Assembly (NCBI GenBank): GCA_036258795.1
Contig: DATACZ010000088.1
Span: 1 to 5,788, forward strand
DNA: 5,788 nucleotides
Direction of reading: 5' to 3'
From: DATACZ01 sp036258795
Lineage (GTDB): Bacteria > Actinomycetota > CADDZG01 > JAHWKV01
The stretch's first letter is position 1, and each line of letters begins with the position of its first letter. Below are positions 1 through 4,775 of the stretch, one piece after another. The position numbers and the translations under genes were made by a program. Below the pieces are notes generated by a model. That model was not told the DNA's origin and ran no database searches. It saw only the letters and a program-made list of their open reading frames with translations.

Positions 1-20
1 TACCGGAGGCTATGGCACGC

Positions 21-60
21 TTCAAAAATACAAGGTGCGCCCCAACTGGGGCGCACCCTG
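21..60 (-). terminator. Rho-independent terminator of the alanine-rich protein gene
   Basis: A perfect 10-bp stem (GGTGCGCCCC at 34-43, GGGGCGCACC at 48-57) closes a 4-base loop at 44-47. Two further pairs beyond one mismatch (31-33 with 58-60) can extend it. Read on the minus strand, the stem is followed at once by TTGTATTTTT (33 down to 24), a typical U-tract. It sits about 30 bases past the TAA stop of the minus-strand gene at 89-1060, which suggests that gene ends its transcript here. On the plus strand the 3' side lacks a T-run, so it should work in one direction only. Confidence 0.9.
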
Positions 61-88
61 GTTATGCGGTTAACCGGAGACTTTGCGC

Positions 89-1060
89 TTAGTCCCCGAA
101 GAAGGAGCTGAAGAAGCTGAAGAAGCCGCTTCCTCCACCCGATCCTCCAAAGCCCGGGAAGCCGGGAACGCCACTCCAACCCGGAATCCCCTCAAGGCCC
201 GGCAGACCGGTTTGGCCGCCGCCCATGTTGGCCGCCTGGAGAGCCATCGCCATCGCGTCCATGGCCATGCCCATGGCCTGGTTCTGAACACCCAGAGCCA
301 TGTCCAGGGCTTGCGTGATGATTCCGCTCACCTGGTCGACGATCGAAAGGGCCAGCGCGACCGCCTGGTTGGCGGCGTCCGTAGCCTGGGATGCGGCAGC
401 CTGGGCAGTGTTGATTCCTCCGGCCGCGGCCTGAGTTGCCTGGGCAGCGGCAGCCAGAGAGGCTGCGCTGTTGGCTTGATTGGTGGCCTGCCTGGCAAGG
501 TCCGTGCCGTTGTGAGCCAGCGCCATCGCCTGCTCCACGCAGCTCTTGGCCGAGTTGCCGATCGCCCGTGCCTGAGTCACCAGGGCCTGCGCCTGCGCCT
601 CAGTCGTGATCCCCGCAGCCGATGCGATCAGCTGATCAACCTGGGACTTGATCTGGGCAACGCATGCCTTGGCCGCCTCAATCGCCGCCGCAGCAGTGCC
701 CTGTGCACTCGTTGCCAGCTGGATGGCCGACTGAGCGGTGTTTAGGGCGTCGGTTGGAGCTTTGATTCGAGGAGTTGAGCCGTTTGTGCTCACCTGTGCG
801 CCCACAGAGATCGGTTCTCCACTGGGGACCACGTCACCGCCCAATTGCGGGACGCTGACCGGCAGGGAGCCAACGATTTCACCGGCGAGGGCCCCGGCAT
901 TGGCCACGTCACCCAGGCCGCCGACTTCACCGATGGGATCTGCGCCGAGGCCCCCACCTGGAATCAACCCTCCGGTGACCGCACCCGTTGCCAGGCCCAC
1001 CACGCCCACCACGAGTGCGACAATCTTTCCTACCAATCCCCCAAAGATTCCTCCAAACAT
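89..1060 (-). CDS. Alanine/glycine-rich low-complexity protein of unknown function with collagen-like C-terminus
   Basis: I do not recognise this 323-residue protein. Residues 1-40 are hydrophobic and glycine-rich, with GG and GxxxG-type spacings (MFGGIFGGLVGK, then a Val/Leu/Ala/Gly run to about 32), and could be a membrane segment or membrane-active helix. No lipobox or clear signal-peptidase site is seen. Residues 40-100 are a Gly/Pro/Val linker. Residues 103-280 are strongly Ala/Gln/Thr/Ser-rich and probably form long amphipathic helices or an alanine coiled coil. Two cysteines (C133, C174) lie in similar contexts, AKACVAQ and AKSCVEQ. Residues 254-279 hold many methionines. Residues 285-305 are seven Gly-X-Y triplets, then a Gly/Ser linker and the ending GFFSFFSSFFGD. 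The ATG at 1060 follows a strong AGGAGG (1071 to 1066) with 5-base spacing, and a terminator lies downstream, so expression as a single gene is likely. Coding is supported by the coherent domain pattern; function is unknown. Structural, lipid-surface or surface-adhesive roles are only guesses. Confidence 0.85.
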   Translation of the reverse strand: MFGGIFGGLVGKIVALVVGVVGLATGAVTGGLIPGGGLGADPIGEVGGLGDVANAGALAGEIVGSLPVSVPQLGGDVVPSGEPISVGAQVSTNGSTPRIKAPTDALNTAQSAIQLATSAQGTAAAAIEAAKACVAQIKSQVDQLIASAAGITTEAQAQALVTQARAIGNSAKSCVEQAMALAHNGTDLARQATNQANSAASLAAAAQATQAAAGGINTAQAAASQATDAANQAVALALSIVDQVSGIITQALDMALGVQNQAMGMAMDAMAMALQAANMGGGQTGLPGLEGIPGWSGVPGFPGFGGSGGGSGFFSFFSSFFGD

Positions 1061-1065
1061 GTACT

Positions 1066-1071
1066 CCTCCT
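1066..1071 (-). promoter_or_regulatory. Strong Shine-Dalgarno site for the alanine-rich protein
   Basis: The minus strand reads AGGAGGAG just before the ATG at 1060, with 5 bases between AGGAGG and the start codon. This near-perfect match fixes the start of the 323-residue protein and argues against any longer reading frame beginning further upstream, such as the TTG-started frame from 1298, which is in another frame. Confidence 0.8.
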
Positions 1072-1309
1072 GTCATGAAAACCGAATGCCCAGCGCTCCC
1101 GGCGGGTTGGCGCTCGGCTTCCCGTCCTCGCACGTTGGACGGAACCATTTCTGGATGAGACCCGTATCGCGACACCTTCCGGCTTGAGCCGCGGCGTCCT
1201 TTGTCAAGAAGATCGTCGAAGCCTTGCCCGGTGGTCAGCTCAAGCTCTTCCATCGCGACTCGACCTGTTCCGTGGTAGTAATCGCCCCGGGAAGCCAAAG
1301 TGATACTAC

Positions 1310-1332
1310 TTAGAGTGAAATATGGTCTCTAA
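1310..1332. repeat. Inverted repeat in divergent promoter region (possible operator)
   Basis: TTAGAG at 1310-1315 and CTCTAA at 1327-1332 are perfect inverted copies, with centres about 17 bases apart, around an AT-rich spacer that contrasts with the GC-rich surroundings. It lies next to a possible minus-strand -10 box (TAGTAT, 1308 to 1303) and could be a regulator site or part of the promoter. A 6-bp match with an 11-base spacer can also occur by chance. Confidence 0.25.
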
Positions 1333-1415
1333 AAGTGGCGAATATCTGGTTGGGCTAGCCGACGTGGCTCCGGAAAAGGGTTGCGCCCTGCCTCATCGCT
1401 ATGAGAACCCTGAAG

Positions 1416-1421
1416 TATGAT
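1416..1421 (+). promoter_or_regulatory. Candidate -10 element for the lipoprotein gene
   Basis: TATGAT closely resembles the sigma-70-type TATAAT. Transcription from about 1428 would give a leader of roughly 33 bases before the ATG at 1461 and would exclude the in-frame ATG at 1401. No good -35 match is seen at the usual 17-base spacing (TCATCG at 1393-1398), so the call rests on the -10 alone. Confidence 0.25.
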
Positions 1422-1447
1422 CAGCCGGCCCAGCCGGTGGAGCACTC

Positions 1448-1454
1448 AAAGGAG
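1448..1454 (+). promoter_or_regulatory. Shine-Dalgarno site deciding the lipoprotein start
   Basis: AAAGGAG ends 6 bases before the ATG at 1461. The upstream in-frame ATG at 1401 has no purine-rich site before it and would add 20 residues in front of a signal peptide whose N-region is already long, so 1461 is preferred. Confidence 0.75.
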
Positions 1455-1460
1455 CTTCGG

Positions 1461-2153
1461 ATGAGCAGTCACCAGGGTCTTTTGGCGGATAGACACCGCT
1501 TGACACGCAGCAGGGGCCGCGCCCGAGCTTCCTCAGCTTTCTTCATCGTTACATGTGCGTTTGCGCTGGTTCTCGGTGGCTGCGGCGGCGGCGAGGAAGA
1601 GCCCAACGCGCTCACGAAGACGATTTCCAGTGAAAGCGGCCTCGAGATGAAGGTTCCGGCCTCTTGGCGTGAAGACACCGCCCTGAACGCCCAGGCGGAC
1701 CTGCAAGCCTCAAACAGGGAGGCTGAGGCTTATGCGCTGGTGATCCCCGACCTGAAGCAGGAGTTCGTCAATCCAAAACTCGAAGACTTTGCGACGATGG
1801 CGAAGGATAACTTCATCAAGGGCATCCAGAACCCCAACGTGACCGGTCCCAGGCAGTTGACCCTTAACGGAAAGCCGGCGATTCGGTACGAGATCCAGGG
1901 CGTCGCGGAAAATGTCAGGGTCGTCTACCTCATGACCCTCATGGAGACCGATAGCCGCTTCCTTCAAGTGATTGCCTGGAGCCTGCCGGACCGTCTGAGC
2001 GAGAACAGGCCCATTCTCGAGGATGTGACGGCCAGCATCAGGGAGACCAGGCCGGCCAGCCCTAGCCCGCCAACGGCCCCGGGCGCTCCGCCCGCTGCCC
2101 CGCCGCAGAGCCCAGGCGCCCCTGCGCCCGCAGTCCCGAGCCCGGCTCCCTAG
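1461..2153 (+). CDS. Secreted lipoprotein, possibly PsbP/DcrB-like fold, with Pro/Ala-rich tail
   Basis: The 230-residue product starts with an Arg-rich N-region without an RR pair (residues 1-23), then a hydrophobic core (AFFIVTCAFALVL) and the lipobox LGGC. C41 should become the lipidated first residue of a membrane-anchored extracytoplasmic lipoprotein made through the Sec route. After a short GGGEEE linker comes a globular domain (about 50-195) with the pattern GLEMKVPASWRED, a central LNGKPAIRYEI strand pair, then RFLQVIAWSLP and a final helix. This resembles small PsbP/Mog1/DcrB-like or LpqN-like lipoprotein domains; that assignment is by pattern and uncertain. Residues 198-230 are almost only Pro, Ala, Ser and Gly, a likely flexible cell-wall-spanning tail, unusual in being C-terminal to the domain. 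The gene stands alone and converges on cpaB with a 41-base gap lacking a clear terminator. Confidence 0.85.
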   Translation: MSSHQGLLADRHRLTRSRGRARASSAFFIVTCAFALVLGGCGGGEEEPNALTKTISSESGLEMKVPASWREDTALNAQADLQASNREAEAYALVIPDLKQEFVNPKLEDFATMAKDNFIKGIQNPNVTGPRQLTLNGKPAIRYEIQGVAENVRVVYLMTLMETDSRFLQVIAWSLPDRLSENRPILEDVTASIRETRPASPSPPTAPGAPPAAPPQSPGAPAPAVPSPAP

Positions 2154-2194
2154 CGACGGAATGCTTGAGGGTTGGAGGCTGTGTAGCGAACGGG

Positions 2195-2932
2195 TCAGGT
2201 GCCCAGGTTCCTCGGAGTGACGGGGAGGGGCGGCCCTTCCTTATCCACGGCATTAGGCGCGAGCACCACGGCAATTCTTCCAATCGACTCAGCCATGGCC
2301 AGCCGCTCCGACTCTTCAGGGGAGACGAATAGGGTGATCCCCCACTTCGACTGGGCCGTTCCGGGGACATCCAGCTGGGATGCCACTTGGTTCCGGTCGT
2401 TTCGTCCCGTGGTGACCGATGCGACCTTGGCAGACCTCAAGATCGTCACGGTAGTAGGCTCGCCCAACACCTCCGCCGGGAAGGTGGCCATCACGTCCAC
2501 CCTGTCCCCGGGCTTTGGAATCATGGCGATCGTCACTCCCGACTCAGCCCCCAAAGAGTAGGCGCGCATTCCGGGCGGGACCACGGATGAGGCGCCGGAG
2601 GTTCGGCCAACCTTGCGGCCCGTGACCGGCTCACCCTTTAGGATCGGCACCGCGGCCACCCGTCCAATCGCCAGCTTGGTGCTCTGGAGCGCGTGAGCCG
2701 GAAGATAGCGGCTGGGGTGGTCGACCACCTCGACCATGGCGGATGACACGACCACGCCGGAGTCGATGTCGGCCGCAGCGACGACCATGGGCACTAGCTT
2801 TCCCGATATCGGGATCTGAGCTCGGAGCCAGGAGAGATAGGAGTACACGGAAAGGCCGGTCGCCACGGCCGCCGCCACTGCTAGCAGGCTCCACAGGGAC
2901 TTGCCGCTACGGTTGAGCACCAGTGTGGCCAC
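2195..2932 (-). CDS. cpaB: CpaB/RcpC-like SAF-domain protein (Flp/Tad pilus assembly family)
   Basis: The 245-residue protein has a single N-terminal membrane helix (about 13-35), a SAF domain (about 47-108: VVAAADIDSGVVVSSAMV, then LAIGRVAAVPILKGEPV) and an RcpC/CpaB C-terminal region (about 117-225). Family hallmarks are PKPGDRVDVMAT (139-150) and the LFVSPEESERLAMAESIG block (201-218). CpaB/RcpC proteins sit in the envelope and help assemble Flp (Tad) pili; SAF domains can also bind glycans. No other tad/cpa gene (pilin, CpaA, CpaF ATPase, TadB/C) is in this window, so a pilus role is unproven here, and orphan SAF proteins next to fmdB are, as I recall, common in actinobacteria. Translation starts at GTG, 7 bases after AGGAGG. 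It lies 69 bases downstream of fmdB on the same strand, so the two may share a transcript, although a possible own -10 (TAAAAT) is present. Confidence 0.85.
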   Translation of the reverse strand: MATLVLNRSGKSLWSLLAVAAAVATGLSVYSYLSWLRAQIPISGKLVPMVVAAADIDSGVVVSSAMVEVVDHPSRYLPAHALQSTKLAIGRVAAVPILKGEPVTGRKVGRTSGASSVVPPGMRAYSLGAESGVTIAMIPKPGDRVDVMATFPAEVLGEPTTVTILRSAKVASVTTGRNDRNQVASQLDVPGTAQSKWGITLFVSPEESERLAMAESIGRIAVVLAPNAVDKEGPPLPVTPRNLGT

Positions 2933-2934
2933 TG

Positions 2935-2967
2935 CTTCCCCTCCTGTGGTTCAAAGGGCAGGGGAAG
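2935..2967 (-). promoter_or_regulatory. Hairpin overlapping the cpaB ribosome binding site
   Basis: CTTCCCCT (2935-2942) and AGGGGAAG (2960-2967) are perfect 8-base inverted copies with a 17-base spacer. On the minus-strand transcript, the 3' arm AGGGGAAG takes in half of the cpaB Shine-Dalgarno (AGGAGG, 2945 to 2940) and ends 2 bases before the GTG start. Folding would mask the ribosome binding site. The complementarity is visible in the sequence; control of translation is inference. Confidence 0.45.
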
Positions 2968-2975
2968 TCGACTAG

Positions 2976-2981
2976 ATTTTA
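2976..2981 (-). promoter_or_regulatory. Candidate -10 element for cpaB
   Basis: The minus strand reads TAAAAT within the 69-base gap between fmdB and cpaB, the most AT-rich spot there. A start about 7 bases downstream (near 2969) would place the 8-bp hairpin at the very 5' end of the cpaB message. The -35 region at 17-base spacing (TAGTCC) is poor, so confidence is low. Confidence 0.25.
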
Positions 2982-3001
2982 ACTACAGTCAGTGGCGGGG
3001 A

Positions 3002-3316
3002 CTAGTCCGATTTTTCAGTCGCCTTTGCGGCCGGCTTCGCCGATTCCTTTGACTGGGATTCGGCCTTTCCCTCCTTCTTGGCGGCACCATCGCCGGACTT
3101 GGCCGCATCCTCCGACTTTGACTTTGGCTTGGTGTGCTCCTTCCGATGGTCCGTGGAGTAGAAGCCAGTGCCTTTGAAGAGGACCCCGACCGGGTGGAAG
3201 ACTCGGCGGAGCTTGCCTCCGCAGTAAGTGCAAACCTTTAGGGGCTCATCCGAGAAAGACTGTTTGACCTCGATGTGGCGGCCACAGTCGACACAGGCAT
3301 ATTCGTAAACGGGCAA
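3002..3316 (-). CDS. fmdB: FmdB family zinc-ribbon protein
   Basis: The 104-residue product begins MPVYEYACVDCG, the signature of the FmdB/CxxC zinc-ribbon family. The two CxxC pairs (C8/C11 and C29/C32) should bind one zinc ion, and the conserved ribbon ending VLFKGTGFYSTD lies at 45-56. Residues 57-104 are a disordered, charged tail rich in Lys, Ala, Ser and Glu, common in longer actinobacterial versions. The family is named after a regulator candidate beside formamidase/amidase genes; its real molecular role is not well established. The start is TTG, with AAGGA about 6 bases upstream (minus strand near 3327-3323); starting there gives exactly the conserved N-terminus. cpaB follows on the same strand. 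The divergent gene across a 130-base gap is the diguanylate cyclase. Confidence 0.9.
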   Translation of the reverse strand: MPVYEYACVDCGRHIEVKQSFSDEPLKVCTYCGGKLRRVFHPVGVLFKGTGFYSTDHRKEHTKPKSKSEDAAKSGDGAAKKEGKAESQSKESAKPAAKATEKSD

Positions 3317-3446
3317 AGAAGATCCTTCTAGGGCTGAAGTGGATGCAAACTCTAAGTATCTCAGCCTTCGGCACTCTGGGGAGCCATAATCTCCGCGCAG
3401 CTATCGATGCATTCACTTGGCTAGAGGCTTGGAGCCCGCGAGAGCA

Positions 3447-4745
3447 ATGTTTCCAGTAACCGGAGGGAATCAACTCGTTTGGGGAGTTCTCCTTTTGGTC
3501 ATGGCTCTGGCGGCCGTGGTGGCGATCGTCCGCCTTCGCGTGACGCTGGCGACGGTACGGAAGCTCTCCCAGGATGTGGGCGCTCTGGCGGGAGGTGAGT
3601 ACGACCGGCCCCTCAAAGTGAGCGGTTCCGGCGACCTGGAGCAGCTGGCCCAATCCCTCAACCAGCTTTCCGCCAGGCTCAAGTCGCAGGCTGCTGAGCT
3701 CAAGGAGTCCAGTGAGGCGCTTACTCGTGCCCACACCCGCTTTGGTGAGGCGCTCCGGGCGACCCATGACATGGACAGGATTCTGGAGATCGCTCTCGAT
3801 ACCGGAATGGAGACGGTGCGGGCGGAGCGAGGCCTGTTGATGCTCCGTAAGGGGGCCACTCTGACCGCCGGAGTGAGCCGGCACCTCTCTGCGGCCGGCC
3901 TGCAGCTTCCGGTCGGCAGCGGGATCGCCGGACAGGTGGCGGCAACCGGCCGGCCTATACGGCTTCCCGGAGACTCCGGGCCGGCGCCTGACGAACGGGA
4001 ACCTGCATTCGGGACACTGCTGTCCGTGCCCATGTTTTCTCGCAACCGGGTCATAGGAGTGCTAAACCTGTACGACAAGCACGACGGGCGCCCGTTTAGC
4101 CAGGCCGACTTGAGAACCATCACGTCCCTCACCGACCAGGCCGGTGTTGCCATCGAGAACGTTCTGCTGCATCAGGAAGCCCAGAGGCTCGCCATCATGG
4201 ACGGCCTGACCGGAATCTGGAATCACCGGTGGTTCCAGATTCAATTTGCTCAGGAGCTCGATCGGGCGGAGAGGTTCGGCAGGCCCTTCTCGCTGCTGAT
4301 CATCGACATCGACGACTTCAAGGCCTTCAACGACGCCTACGGGCACCAGCTAGGCGACTTCGTCCTCGTGGAGCTGGCCAGAAGGGTCAGATCGGCGATC
4401 CGCGATGTGGACATGTTCGCGAGGTACGGCGGTGAGGAGTTCGAGTTGCTTCTCTCGGAAACCGACATGGCGGGAGCCGTGAAGACCGCCGAGAAGCTGC
4501 GATCGATCGTGGCCGACACCCCCTTCGAGTCGGACCTCAGTCCGGAGCCGCTGAAGGTAACGGTGTCGGTCGGAGTGGCTTCCTATCCCGAGGCGGGAAT
4601 TGACCGGCCATCCATTTTCAAAGCAGCAGACTTTGCCATGTACGCGGCGAAGGCCGCGGGCAAAAACCGGGTGGTGGCACATCAAAGCCGGACTGACGGC
4701 GGGGACAGCCGTCCCTTGGGAACCCCCGACACCCGGAGCTCTTAG
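3447..4745 (+). CDS. Membrane-anchored HAMP-GAF-GGDEF diguanylate cyclase
   Basis: The 432-residue protein should make c-di-GMP from two GTP. In order it has a membrane helix (about 8-30) after only a few outside residues, a HAMP-like segment (about 31-80, with GEYDRPLKV and the DLEQLAQSLNQLSARL helix), a short coiled coil, a GAF sensor domain (about 105-240, including GSGIAGQVAATGRPI and VIGVLNLYDK) and a GGDEF domain (about 250-410). GGDEF features are MDGLTGIWNHRWF, the metal-binding DIDDFKAFND and the active-site GGEEF (328-332), a normal active variant. The inhibitory I-site RxxD (R319-D322) lies exactly five residues before GGEEF, so feedback inhibition by c-di-GMP is expected. No EAL or HD-GYP domain is present. 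With no periplasmic domain, the signal probably reaches the cytoplasmic GAF domain. The ATG at 3447 is preferred over an in-frame TTG at 3417, which lacks an upstream ribosome site and would add ten residues; the ATG itself has only a distant GGAG (3431-3434), so the start is not certain. galU follows 30 bases downstream. Confidence 0.92.
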   Translation: MFPVTGGNQLVWGVLLLVMALAAVVAIVRLRVTLATVRKLSQDVGALAGGEYDRPLKVSGSGDLEQLAQSLNQLSARLKSQAAELKESSEALTRAHTRFGEALRATHDMDRILEIALDTGMETVRAERGLLMLRKGATLTAGVSRHLSAAGLQLPVGSGIAGQVAATGRPIRLPGDSGPAPDEREPAFGTLLSVPMFSRNRVIGVLNLYDKHDGRPFSQADLRTITSLTDQAGVAIENVLLHQEAQRLAIMDGLTGIWNHRWFQIQFAQELDRAERFGRPFSLLIIDIDDFKAFNDAYGHQLGDFVLVELARRVRSAIRDVDMFARYGGEEFELLLSETDMAGAVKTAEKLRSIVADTPFESDLSPEPLKVTVSVGVASYPEAGIDRPSIFKAADFAMYAAKAAGKNRVVAHQSRTDGGDSRPLGTPDTRSS

Positions 4746-4763
4746 CCCGCCGAGCGTAAGGGG

Positions 4764-4769
4764 TAGTAT
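4764..4769 (+). promoter_or_regulatory. Candidate -10 element giving a leaderless galU transcript
   Basis: TAGTAT fits the TAnnnT -10 pattern. If its last T is position -7, +1 is 4776, the A of the galU ATG. There is no well-placed Shine-Dalgarno: the best, AAGGGG at 4758-4763, is 12 bases away. Leaderless messages of this kind are common in actinobacteria. The -35 region (around 4741-4746) is not convincing. Read-through from the cyclase gene is the alternative. Confidence 0.4.
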
Positions 4770-4775
4770 CAACTA

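Larger units (their letters stand above)
1061..1460. other. 400-base divergent intergenic region
   Basis: This region separates the minus-strand alanine-rich gene from the plus-strand lipoprotein gene. No complete gene is supported. It contains a perfect inverted repeat TTAGAG (1310-1315) / CTCTAA (1327-1332) with an 11-base AT-rich spacer; a minus-strand TAGTAT (1308 to 1303) that could be a -10 box for the leftward gene, giving a leader of over 200 bases; a plus-strand TATGAT (1416-1421) that could be the lipoprotein -10; and a coding-like plus-strand stretch without a start codon (1188-1313, described in the findings). A small GC-rich inverted repeat AGCGC/GCGCT flanks a 13-base spacer near 1091-1113, in the leader of the leftward gene. 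Confidence 0.5.

Noticed and set aside
67..76. Palindrome CGGTTAACCG between the stop codon and the terminator
   Set aside because: A 10-base palindrome without neighbouring copies or a promoter is easily due to chance. The adjacent hairpin explains termination.
83..745. Long open frame on the plus strand opposite the alanine-rich gene (220 codons)
   Set aside because: It is the complement of a GC-rich Ala/Gly coding region, is rich in Arg, Ser, Leu and His without domain pattern, and lacks a convincing ribosome site. The minus-strand gene has a strong ribosome site and a terminator.
1180..1191. Small hairpin CGGC-TTGA-GCCG in the divergent intergenic region
   Set aside because: A 4-bp stem with no T-run on either side is too weak to call a terminator or a regulatory RNA.
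927..1298. Minus-strand open frame from a TTG at 1298 into the alanine-rich gene
   Set aside because: It runs out of frame into a well-supported gene, has no ribosome site and no recognisable domain. Its upstream part overlaps the possible plus-strand remnant.
1401..1460. Upstream ATG extending the lipoprotein by 20 residues
   Set aside because: No ribosome site precedes it, it would overlap the candidate -10 element, and it would put an overlong N-region before the signal peptide.
2154..2194. Search for a shared terminator between the convergent lipoprotein and cpaB genes
   Set aside because: The 41-base gap shows no stable stem with a T-tract in either direction.
3470..4153. Minus-strand open frame of 227 codons within the cyclase gene
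   Set aside because: The plus strand encodes clear HAMP, GAF and GGDEF motifs here; the reverse frame is Arg/Ser/Pro-rich shadow sequence.
4695..4713. Hairpin GACGGC / GCCGTC near the end of the cyclase gene
   Set aside because: It lies inside the coding region and has no T-tract after it, so it is not a terminator. It may simply reflect GC-rich codons.
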